64,000 nt of DNA from CAVZOY01 sp963777095 (GTDB taxonomy: Bacteria > Actinomycetota > Actinomycetes > Mycobacteriales > Geodermatophilaceae), in NCBI GenBank assembly GCA_963777095.1, contig CAVZOY010000001.1, positions 806,001 through 870,000 of the forward strand, in the 5' to 3' direction. The notes beneath the pieces are model-generated. The model was given only the letters and a program-made list of their open reading frames with translations, did no database searches and was not told where the DNA came from. The position numbers and the translations under genes were made by a program. Shown here piece after piece: positions 24,836-34,099 of the stretch. Every line of letters starts with the position of its first letter. Position 1 is the stretch's first letter.

Positions 24836-25828
24836 TCAGGCGGTCCGGAACACCTCGCCGACCGGCCGGCGTCCGCTCGGCGTGCCGCGCTGGGCGGGGT
24901 AGCCCAGCCGCAGCAGCATCTGCGGGTGCCCGACGAGCGACAGCCGGCTGGTCAGCTGGCGGCGGGTGGCAGGCCAGTCGAGAGCCTGGGTCAGCGGCGA
25001 CGCGACCAGGCCGGCCGCCGTGGCCCGCAGGAGCACCCGACCCAGCGCCCGCCCTACCTCCAGCCACGCCCGCCGGTCGTCGTTCATGGTGCCCATGAGC
25101 AGGACGGCGGGCCGCTCCACGGGCGGTGGCGGTGCCTCTGGGTCCACCGGTGCGTGCGCTTCCGTCGTCCGGGTGCCGACGACGAAGTCGCGGATGAGCC
25201 AGTTCGAGGGCCGGGTCGCCGGGTCCTCGCTCGGGACGGCACCGACCGGCACCCCGTCGGGGGCGGCGGGATCGGTGCGCAGCCACTGCTCGAGTTCCGC
25301 GCGATAGGCAGGTTCGCCCTGCTCGAGCTCCTCCGCCCGCGAGATGAGGAAGACCGTCGCGACCTCCTCCTCGGACTCGGTGATCGGCTTGACCCACACG
25401 CCGAACGCGCCGGCCTCCGCCTGGAGGGCGTCGAGCACCTCGGACGGCAGGGTACGAGGCTCGAACGCCGCCCGCTCCGTGTGCCGCATCGAAATGGCCG
25501 CGACCAGTCCGCGGTCGTCGTCCGACGGGTCCCGCGGGCCGCCGGCGCGGACGGTGGCCACGTGGTCCTGGTCGGCAGGGTCCGGCAGGAGCTCGGCGTC
25601 GGCGTCCCGCCCCGCGGCGCGCAACGCCACGACGGCGAACTCCACGGCGACACCGCAGCTGATGATCCGCTGGCGGCCGCTGGGGTCCAGGACCGACAGC
25701 GCCCGTTCCGGGTCGGTGTGGACGGCGAGATCGTCGCCGGCGGCCGCGAAGAGCCACGGCTGGGTGTTGTGGATCGACGGAGCTTTGGTGGCCGCCTCGA
25801 CCACCCGTTCCCAGTCGGCGCGTTCCAC
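24836..25828 (-). CDS. Acg-family (Rv3131-like) FMN-binding nitroreductase-fold protein
   Basis: 330 residues, ATG at 25828. EAATKAPSIHNTQPWLF, ISCGVAVEFAVVALRAAGRD, SMRHTERAAFEPRTLP and GHPQMLLRLGYPAQRGTPSGRRPV are the blocks of the Acg family, in which the flavin may be sequestered. In mycobacteria several members are DosR-regulated. Its position directly upstream of the DevR-like gene, same strand, agrees. Confidence 0.9.
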   Translation of the reverse strand: MERADWERVVEAATKAPSIHNTQPWLFAAAGDDLAVHTDPERALSVLDPSGRQRIISCGVAVEFAVVALRAAGRDADAELLPDPADQDHVATVRAGGPRDPSDDDRGLVAAISMRHTERAAFEPRTLPSEVLDALQAEAGAFGVWVKPITESEEEVATVFLISRAEELEQGEPAYRAELEQWLRTDPAAPDGVPVGAVPSEDPATRPSNWLIRDFVVGTRTTEAHAPVDPEAPPPPVERPAVLLMGTMNDDRRAWLEVGRALGRVLLRATAAGLVASPLTQALDWPATRRQLTSRLSLVGHPQMLLRLGYPAQRGTPSGRRPVGEVFRTA

Positions 25829-25944
25829 GCCGGCTCCTCTCCTCGGTTCGTCGGACGGTCCTCATCCTGGCCCGTGTACGCCCCCAGCGGTAACGCGCCC
25901 GGTCCGCACGACCGAGCCGGCACTACGGGCGCGCCGGAGCGCCG

Positions 25945-28813
25945 TCAGCGCGGGTGGCGCAGGGCCTCCGCGAGGCCGGTGAGGTCCAGCAGCCGGCGCA
26001 CCGGCCCGGCCTCGGGCAGCAGCACGTCCGCCGGGGAGTCGTCGGGACGCGCACGCGCCGCCTCGAGCAGCAGGCCGAGCCCGCTGCTCGACAGCGAGCC
26101 CAGGCGGGTCAGGTCCAGGACGACCGGCCCGGACACGACCACGGCCGCCAGGAGGTGATCGCGCACCGCGGCCACCCCCGCCAGGTCCAGGTCGCCGGTC
26201 ACCTCCACGCACCGGTCGCCGTCCCGGACCGTGGCGATCACCTCGGCGGGGCGGCCCTCCGGCAGCGGCGTCCTCGACCTGCACCGTACCGCCGGCCGGC
26301 CGCAGTGCCAGCCCGAAACGGACGACGGTGCCGTCGCGGGCCGCGGTCGAGGTCGACGGAGGTCCGTCAGCTCGCGCATCAGCGTGAGGCCTCGGCCGCG
26401 GAAGCCCGGGTCGGCGGGCACCGGGCGCCATCGTCCCTCGTCGGCCACGGTGCCCTCGACGCGGTCGCCGCCGACCAGCGCGACGGTCACGCAGACCCGG
26501 CCCGGTGCCCCGCCGTAGGCGTGCTCGACCGCGTTGGCCGCCGCCTCACCGACGACCAGCAGCAGGTCGTCGGTGGTGTCCTCGTCCAGGGCCGCGTGAG
26601 CTGCCCACTGCCGCACGGCCGCACGGACGTCGCGCAACCGGGCGGCGTCCGCGACGCAGTCGAGCTCCAGCGGGGGCGGCACGAGCCGGGCGGCCACCAC
26701 CGCGACGTCGTCGCTCGGCCCCTCCTCGACCAGTTGCCGCAGCACGGAGTCGAGCAGCCCGTCCACACCGGCGCCGCGGGCCGCCGCCGCCACGTCGGCG
26801 AGGTGCTGCATGCCCTCGTCGAGCGATGCATGCCGCCGCTCGACGAGGCCGTCGGTATAGAGCAGCAGCGTCGAGCCGGGCCGCAGGAGCGTCGTCGCCT
26901 GTTCGTGCGCCGCGCGCCGGGGCAGGGCCAGCGCGGGCCCTGCCCCGCCGGTGAGGTAGGCCGCCCCCGTGTCGTCCAGGACCAGGGGCGGCGGATGCCC
27001 GGCGTGGGCGTGCAGGAGGGCCCCGGTCTCGGGGTCGAGCAGGAGGCAGGTCACCGTGCTCACGGACGCGCCGTCCACGGACCGCGCGAAGCGGTCGAGC
27101 AGGTCCAGCGCCCGCGCCGGCTCGTGGCCCTCCAACAGGAAGGCGGCCAGTGCACTGCGCAGCTGGCCCATGACCGCCGCGGCGGGAGCGCCCTCCCCGA
27201 CGACGTCCCCGACGGCCAGCGCCACTCGGCCGTCCTCCCGGGGCAGCACGTCGTACCAGTCGCCGCCGGCGCGCGTGCCCTCCACCCCGGGGACGTAGCG
27301 CGCCGCGACCGACAGCCGCTCCAGGACCGGCAGCGACCGGGGCAGCAGGCTGTGCTGCAGCGTGTCCGCGATGGCACCACGCACGTCGGCGAGCGCGGCG
27401 CGTTCGATGGCGACCGCGACCTGCGAGGCCAGGGTGAGCAGGAACGCGCGAGTGTCCGGGTCGAACACCCGCGGCGTGCGGAAGGTGACGCCCACCGCGC
27501 CGACCACGCGGTCGCCGGCCACCAGGGGGATGGCGACCCCTGCCTCCGTCCCCGCCTGGAGGGCGTCGGCGATCTCCGGGAACCCGTCCAGCCAGGCCTG
27601 CCGGTCCGGCAGCCACTGCGGTGTCCGGGTGCGCGCTGCGACGGTGAGTGGGAAGGGCGCCGACAGCCGCATGCCGGAGAACCGGTCCAGCCTGTCCGAG
27701 GGGTAGCCCAGCGTCTCCACCGGGCGGAGCAGTCCGTCGTCACCGATGGCGCAGACGGTCACCACCTCGGCGGCCAGCGCCGTCCGGACGCCCCGGGCCA
27801 GCGCCGCAGCGGCCTCGGCGACCGTCCCTGCCCCCGAGAGGGCCACGCTCAGGTCGTGCAGCAGGTGCTGCCGCGCGGCCGCCCGGTCCGCGGCCACCGT
27901 GACGGCCACGCGCCGGGCGAGGTCGGTGGCGAGCGTCAGGTCGTCCGGGTCGTAGCGTCGGCTGCCCGCGAGCAGGTCCATGGTCAGGGTCCCGAGCACC
28001 GGGCCACCGGTCAGCTTCAGGGGTACGACGAGCAGCGAGCCGGTGCCGACAGCAGCGGCAGCCGCGGCGAAGTGCGCCTCGTCGTCGGTCGAGGACCGGA
28101 GCATCTCGTCGGTGACCGCGCTGAGGACGATCGGCTCGCCGCGCTCGTAGGCGTCCGCGAGCTCCGGCGGAGCGGTGACCGGGGCCAGCGGCAGCAGCTG
28201 CTCTGCCAGGACCGGCGGAGCCGCGGCCACCGCCTCGTGGCGGCCGTCGTCGTCCCGGAGCCAGACGGCGGCCTGGTCGCACACGTCGCCCACCAGCAGC
28301 TCGACCACCTGCTGCAGCCGCGAGGCCAGCGGCTCGGGCCCCGACAGGAGGTGCCGACGGCCGCGGAGAGCCGGACCGCCTGCTCCCGCCGCCGGTCGGC
28401 GGTGACGTCGACGATGACGGCGTGCAGCGCATCCGGGCGCCCGGCCGCGTCGAGCGCCACGTGACCGAGGTGGTGCAGCCAGACCAGCCGCCCGTCGGCG
28501 GCGATCGCCCGGTACCCGATGGCGAAGTCGCGTGCGGTCGGCCACCGCCCGGCGGACGGCGGCGATCGGCGCCGTCGCGGTCGTCGGGGTGCAGCACGCG
28601 TCGCCACAGGTCCGGATCGGCGTACCAGGCCTCCACCGGGTACCCGAGCACCTCGGCGATGCGGTCGTTGACCCAGCGGACGGCCAGGGTCTCCGGGTCG
28701 CGCTCCCAGACGACGGCGTTCAGCCCGGCGACCATCGCCGCCAGCCGGCCGGGCTCCTGCTTCCAGCCGCCCACCCCGGGATCGTCCGGCGCAGGGCTCC
28801 CGGCGGCGGTCAC
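25945..28813 (-). CDS. Large PAS-GAF-GAF-PP2C(SpoIIE)-ATPase-STAS phosphatase, at least four frameshifts
   Basis: About 955 residues from GTG 28811-28813 once frames are joined. Order: PAS (WVNDRIAEVLGYPVEAWYADP; then FAIGYRAIAADGRLVWLHHLGH), GAF (LASRLQQVVELLVGDVC...), GAF (HLLHDLSVALSGAGTVAE...), SpoIIE PP2C phosphatase (GGDWYDVLPREDGRVALAVGDVVGEG, GHPPPLVL, GSTLLLYTDGLVERR, GPSDDVAVVAARL), HATPase (VGEAAANAVEHAYGG, RGRGLTLMRELTD), STAS (VVLDLTRLGSLSSSGLGLL). Shifts lie near 28560, 28355, 26345 and 26260, the last two compensating. It joins RsbU-, RsbW- and RsbV-like functions, so probably feeds a SigF-type partner-switching network. Confidence 0.87.
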
Positions 28814-28898
28814 GGGGGAACGCTAGCGCGGCGTCGGTCCGTCCCGGCGCGCGCCATCCGGTGGCGGGCCACCGGTCCCCCGATCGGGTAGTCGCAGG

Positions 28899-30475
28899 TC
28901 ACCCGGTGGCGGTCGGCGACGGCGGCGCGCTGCCGCCCTGCGGAGCCTCGGCGGTCATGATCCGCACGATCTCCGCGCGGTCGTCCGGTGACGGCAGCCC
29001 CCAGCCCGGCTCGTAGTCGTAGACCTCGCCGAGCGGGCGGGACGCCGTCCGCCCGGTGAGCACCTCGACGGTGTCGGTGTCGATGAGGCCGGGGTGCTCG
29101 ACGCCGCAGGCCTCGGCGACCTTCAGCAGGTCGCGGCGCAGCGTCTTGACGTAGGTGGCGGCGCGCACCGACTTCAGCTGCGGGTCCAGCCCGTGGGCGA
29201 GCCACGGATTCTGGGTGGCCACGCCGGTCGGGCAGGTGTCGGTGTGGCACTTCTGGGCCTGGATGCAGCCGATGGCGAGCATCGCCTCGCGGGCCACGTT
29301 CACCATGTCGCAGCCCAGGGCGAAGGCGACCACGGCGTTGTCCGGCAGCCCGAGCTTGCCCGCGCCGATGAAGGTGACCTGCTCGGCGAGACCGGCGCGG
29401 GCGAAGACGGAGTAGACCCGGGCGAAGCCGAGCTGGAACGGCAGGGAGACCGAGTCGGTGAAGATCAGCGGCGCGGCGCCCGTGCCGCCCTCGCCGCCGT
29501 CGATCGTCACGAAGTCCACGCCCCGGTCGCCGCGCTCCATGAGCCCGGTGAGGTCGTGCCAGAACTGCATGTCGCCCGACCGCCGACTTGATGCCGACCG
29601 GCAGCCCGGTCTCCTCGGCGAGCAGCTCGACCCAGTCGAGCAGGCTGTCCGCGTCGCTGAACTCGGCGTGCCGCGACGGGCTGATGCAGTCGACGCCCTC
29701 CGCGGACGCCGCGGGTCTCGGCGATCTCGGCCGACACCTTGGCCGCGGGCAGCACGCCGCCGAGGCCCGGCTTGGCGCCCTGGCTCAGCTTGACCTCCAG
29801 CGCGCGGATCGGCGCCGAGGCGACCAGGTCCTTGAGCCGCTGCAGGTCGAAGCGCCCGTGCTCGTCCCGGCAGCCGAAGTAGGCGGTGCCGATCTGGTAG
29901 ATCAGCTCGCCACCGTGCCGGTGGTGCGGCGAGACGCCGCCCTCCCCCGTGTTGTGCAGGCACCCGGCCAGCGCCGCGCCCCGGTTCAGCGCCTCGATCG
30001 CCGCCCCGCTCAGCGAGCCGAAGCTCATCGCCGAGATGTTCACGACCGACTCCGGCCGGAACGCCTGCCGGCGACCGCGGGGGCCGCCCAGCACCTTGGC
30101 GCTCGGCAGGGTCACCTCGTGCCCGGCGTGCACGTTGGTCGTGGGCACCGCCCGGCCGAAGGTCCGGTGGTTGATGACCGGATAGCCGGCCGTGTACTCC
30201 AGGTCGTTGTCGGTGCCGAAGCCGAAGTAGTTGTTCTGCGCCTTGGCCGAGGCGTACACCCAGCGCCGTTGGTCGCGGGTGAACGGCCGTTCCTCGTTGT
30301 TGCCCGCGACCAGGTACTGCCGCAGCTCCGGCCCGATGGACTCGAGCAGGTAGCGGGCGTGCCCGATCACCGGGAAGTTGCGCAGCAGCGTGTGCTCCCG
30401 CTGCAGCAGGTCACGGACGGCGACGGCGGCCAGCGCGGACATGCCCGCCGCGGCCGCACGGGTGGTGCGCTTCAT
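28899..30475 (-). CDS. Glutamate synthase-like FMN-binding protein, two frameshifts
   Basis: About 525 residues from ATG 30473-30475, with a membrane-type N-terminal helix (AAAAGMSALAAVAVRDLL). It is the FMN/Fe-S synthase domain of GltB without amidotransferase: VVNISAMSFGSLSGAAIEALN, HNTGEGGVSPHH, VKLSQGAKPGLGG, TIDGGEGGTGAAP, and the cluster motif CIQAQKCHTDTCPTGVATQ. Shifts near 29705 and 29582 flank a stretch whose third frame reads EGVDCISPSRHAEFSDADSL, fully conserved. Such stand-alone proteins have unclear activity, probably not ammonia assimilation. Confidence 0.88.
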
Positions 30476-30513
30476 CGCGCTCTCCTCCGCAGGAACGAGG
30501 TGCTGAGGCCGTC

Positions 30514-32071
30514 CTACCGGAAATCGCCCGCCCCGGCAGGTGAGGCGACCGCGTCGAGCTCGGTCAGGACGTCGAGGAGCGCGGTGGTCGACCGCTCGAC
30601 CAGCGGACGCAGCCGGCGGTAGAGCGCGGCGGCGGCCGGGTCGGCCGGGACCGGCTCGTCCACCGCGACGAGCTCGGCCGCGGCGTCCAGGTCGGGCAGC
30701 GCGCCCAGGGCGTGCAGTCCGAGCAGGCAGGCGCCCAGGCCGGTGCCCTCCGGGGAGTCGGCCAGCCGCACCGGCACGTCGAGCGCCGCCGCCAGCGTGC
30801 CGCTCCACAGCGGCGCCGCCATCGCCCCTCCCGTGGCGCGGACCTCGTCCACCGGCGTGCCGGTGTCCGTCACGCCGTCGCGCACCAGCGCCAGCAGCTG
30901 GCAGACGCCCTCGACGGCGGCGCGCACCAGGTGCGGACGCCGGTGGTCGCGGCGCAGTCCCAGGTAGGCACCGGACAGGCCCGACCGCCACCACGGCGCG
31001 CGCTCCCCCAGCAGGTACGGCAGGCAGAGCAGCCCGGCGCTGCCCGCCGGCACCGACGCCGCCTCCTCGAGCAGGGCCGCGTCGAGCACGTCGGCGTCCT
31101 CGCCCTCGGGGGCCGGGACGGCCGAACCCGGAGGCGAGGGCCTGCGCCGCCCACCGGACGACCGAGCCCCCGTTGCTGACGGCGCCGCCGAGCACCCAGC
31201 GGTCGTCGGTGAGCGAGTAGCAGAACAGCCGGTGGCCGGGGTCGACGACCGGCTCGGACACGACCACCCGCAGCGCGCCGCTCGTGCCGATCGACACCGC
31301 GGCGACGCCCGGGCGGACCGCGCCGATCCCGAGGTTGGCCAGCACGCCGTCGGCCGCCCCGATCACGACGGGCAGGCCGGCCGGCAGTCCTGCGGCTGCG
31401 GCCACCTCCGCACGCAGCCCCGGCAGGACCGTGGTCGTCGGCAGCACCTCGGCGAGCCGGTCGGGACCGACCCCGGCGACGGCGAGCGCCTCGTCGTCCC
31501 ACCGCCCGGACCGCAGGTCGAGCAGCCCGGTGGCCGACGCGCTCGACCGGTCGACGACGAGCGGGCCACCGCACAGCGCGGCGACCACCAGCTCCTTGAC
31601 CCCTCCCCAGCGCGGGGTGCTGCGCACCGCCTCGGGGTCGGTGGCGACGAGGTGCGCGAGCTTGGCCAGCGGGGACATCGCGTGCACCGGGGTGCCCGTG
31701 CGGTCGTGCAGCGGACCGGCGCGGCCGTCGGCGTCGAGCGCCGTCGCCGCGGCAGCGGCGCGCTGATCGGCCCAGGTGACCAGCGGGCCGAGGGGCTCGC
31801 CGTCGGCCGACAGGGGCACCAGCCCGTGCATCGCGGCGCTCAGGGCGACGCCGACGACGCGGTCACCGCGGTCGGCGGCCGCCCGGGCCGTGTCGGTGAG
31901 CGCGGTGACGGCGGCCGCGGCGAGGACGGTGGCGTCGAGCTCGGCGCGGCCGGGCGCCGGAACCTGCAGCGGGTAGCCGACGCTGACGACGTCCCGGACC
32001 CGGCCGTCGGATCCCGCGGTCACGCCCTTGGTGGCCGTCGTCCCCGAATCGATGCCGATGACGACGTCCAT
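30514..32071 (-). CDS. FGGY-family sugar kinase (gluconokinase-like), one frameshift
   Basis: About 518 residues, ATG 32069-32071. The phosphate-binding N-terminus is VVIGIDSGTTATKGV; ALSAAMHGLVPLSADGEPL, TWADQRAA, GAADGVLANLG and SIGTSGALRVV identify the FGGY fold; the second half has LLCLPYLLGERAPWW and VRATGGAMAAPLW. The frame changes near 31125. Xylulokinase is possible; the AMHGL and TWADQRA segments resemble gluconate kinases. The phosphoketolase 2 kb away would suit either pentose or gluconate use. Confidence 0.82.
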
Positions 32072-32112
32072 GCGGCGATCGTGCCGCAGCGGATGCCGCG
32101 CGGCGACGCCGA

Positions 32113-33459
32113 TCAGCGGGAGATCGGCGCCAGTGGATAGGCCGACCGGCCGCGCAGGCGGGCGAGGACGGCGACGTGCAGCGGGGCGAGGACGGCGCCA
32201 CCGCTGGCGTAACGCGCACGGACCCGGCGACGGTGGCGCACCACGCCGATCATGCCGAGCGCCCAGAACACGTACTGCACGGCGAACGCCGCCTTGAAGT
32301 CGCCCAGCGAGTAGGCGGTCGACCCGCCCGGCGTCAGCACGTCGAGGACGGCGCCGATGCCGAGGATGGTGAGCAGCGAGGCGAGGAAGCCGCCCACGTT
32401 GACCACGCCGGTGGCGCGACCGATCCGCTCGGCGGGGTTCTCCGTGCGGGCGAAGTCGAAGGCGATCATCGAGCCGGGGCCGTTGGTGGCCAGCACCAGC
32501 ACGAGGACGACGAGCAGCCACAGCGGCGCGCGGCCCGGCCACAGCAGGACGACGGTCCAGGCGGCGACGGTGGCCCCGGCGATGGAGAGCACGAGCGTGC
32601 TGCGCCGCAGCGGCCAGCGCCCCACCAGTCGGCCGAACACCGGCCCGACACCCATCGCGACCAGCACCATGACGGTGAGCAGGGTCGCCGCCGTCCCGGG
32701 GGTCAGGCCCTGCCCGACCACCAGGAACGGATAGCCCCAGAGCAGCGCGAAGACGGTGCCGGAGAACTGGGTGACCAGGTGGGTGTGGAAGCCCAGCTTG
32801 TTGCCGGGCTCCTGCCAGGTGTCGACGAGGCCGCGGCGGACCTCGGCCAGACCGACTCCGGGCCCGCGGTCGATCTCGTGGGGGGCGTCCCGGAGGGCGA
32901 CCGCGACGAGGATCGCCACGAGCAGGCTGACGGCCGCGGCCCCGGCGAAGGTCACCGGCCACGAGACGCCGTGCAGCATCGCGACCAGCGGATAGGCCGC
33001 CACGATCTGACCGACCTGGCCGAGGATCCCGGTGAGCTGGGTGACGAGCGGAACGGTGCGGCCGGGGAACCAGTAGGACACGACCCGCAGCACGCTGATG
33101 AAGGTCATGGCGTCGCCGGTGCCGACCAGGACGCGGGCGGCCACCGCGGTGGGCACGTCGCCGGCCAGGGCGAGGGTCAGCTGTCCGGCCGCCATCGTGA
33201 GCGCCCCGGCGACGAGGAGCCGGCGGGAGCCGAAGCGGTCCAGCGCCAGGCCGACGGGCACCTGCAGCGCCGCGTAGACGGCCAGCTGGAGCACGAGGAA
33301 GAGCGAGACGGCCGAGGCGCCGGTCGAGAAGCGCTCCTGCGCGTCGACGGCGGCGACCCCGAGCGACGACCGGTGGAAGACGGCCACGGTGTACGCGGCG
33401 AGACCGACCGCCCAGACGACGAGGGCACGGCGCGTCGGGCGCTCGGAGGTCGTCGGCAT
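32113..33459 (-). CDS. MFS transporter
   Basis: About 448 residues, 12 predicted membrane spans, ATG 33457-33459. The MFS signature between spans 2 and 3 reads LALDRFGSRRLLVAGAL; RVLVGTGDAMTFISVLRVVSYWFPGR resembles nitrate/hexuronate-type MFS proteins. It lies 42 bases upstream of the sugar kinase in the same direction, so kinase and transporter may be co-transcribed. Substrate unknown. The 33460-33645 gap to the divergent cupin gene holds the promoters; no distinct signal recognised. Confidence 0.9.
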   Translation of the reverse strand: MPTTSERPTRRALVVWAVGLAAYTVAVFHRSSLGVAAVDAQERFSTGASAVSLFLVLQLAVYAALQVPVGLALDRFGSRRLLVAGALTMAAGQLTLALAGDVPTAVAARVLVGTGDAMTFISVLRVVSYWFPGRTVPLVTQLTGILGQVGQIVAAYPLVAMLHGVSWPVTFAGAAAVSLLVAILVAVALRDAPHEIDRGPGVGLAEVRRGLVDTWQEPGNKLGFHTHLVTQFSGTVFALLWGYPFLVVGQGLTPGTAATLLTVMVLVAMGVGPVFGRLVGRWPLRRSTLVLSIAGATVAAWTVVLLWPGRAPLWLLVVLVLVLATNGPGSMIAFDFARTENPAERIGRATGVVNVGGFLASLLTILGIGAVLDVLTPGGSTAYSLGDFKAAFAVQYVFWALGMIGVVRHRRRVRARYASGGAVLAPLHVAVLARLRGRSAYPLAPISR

Positions 33460-33645
33460 CACGTATCAGGGTGACAACCGCAGACGCCCGTTCGTTCCCA
33501 CGGCCGCGGTGACATCCCTCACCGGGTCGGTGGCGGGCCGCCGCGAACGGCGACTATCCGGGCGCTGACCGGGGCAGGACCAGGACCGTGCGCCGTCCGG
33601 GCTCCCGGGCGGCCCCGAGTCCGCCGAACGAGAGGAGCGCCGCAC

Positions 33646-34047
33646 ATGGCGTCCGTCATCCACTTCTCCATCGCCACCGAGGCCGAGAAGAGCCCCGACT
33701 TCCGGCGGGTGCTCTGGACCGGTGAGCACAGCCAGCTGGTGATCATGACGATTCCGCCGGGTGGCGAGATCGGCGAGGAGGTCCACGAGGACACCGACCA
33801 GATCCTCACCTTCGTCAGCGGCACCGGCGAGGCGATGGTGTCGGGCACGAAGAAGCAGGTGGCCCAGGGCGACCTCGTCGTCGTCCCGGCCGGCAAGAAG
33901 CACAACTTCGTGAACACCGGACCGAACCCGCTGATCCTCTACACGGTCTACGGCCCGCCGGAGCACGCCGACGGCGCGGTGCACAAGACCAAGGAGGAGG
34001 CCGACCGGCTGGAGGAGGAAGGCAAGGACGAGCCGCCCACCGAGTGA
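33646..34047 (+). CDS. Cupin-domain protein
   Basis: 133 residues, ATG 33646 with AGAGGAG upstream. One conserved cupin barrel: IPPGGEIGEEVHEDTDQILTFVSG supplies the metal-type residues (Glu, His, Glu-like Asp), and GDLVVVPAGKKHNFVNTG the second motif with His. The C-terminal 20 residues are charged (KTKEEADRLEEEGKDE). Function unknown. A strong hairpin follows. Confidence 0.85.
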   Translation: MASVIHFSIATEAEKSPDFRRVLWTGEHSQLVIMTIPPGGEIGEEVHEDTDQILTFVSGTGEAMVSGTKKQVAQGDLVVVPAGKKHNFVNTGPNPLILYTVYGPPEHADGAVHKTKEEADRLEEEGKDEPPTE

Positions 34048-34051
34048 CCGG

Positions 34052-34096
34052 GGTGGAGTGGATCGGTAGGCGTTACGTCCACCGATCCACTCCACC
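34052..34096. terminator. Bidirectional hairpin between the cupin and phosphoketolase genes
   Basis: Perfect 16-base stem GGTGGAGTGGATCGGT / ACCGATCCACTCCACC with a 13-base loop (34068-34080), between two converging genes. It follows the cupin stop by four bases and the phosphoketolase stop at 34100. Confidence 0.85.
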
Positions 34097-34099
34097 ACC

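Noticed and set aside
25829..25944. Dos box before the Acg-type nitroreductase gene
   Set aside because: GGAC and GTCC half sites occur but with wrong spacing; not close enough to report.
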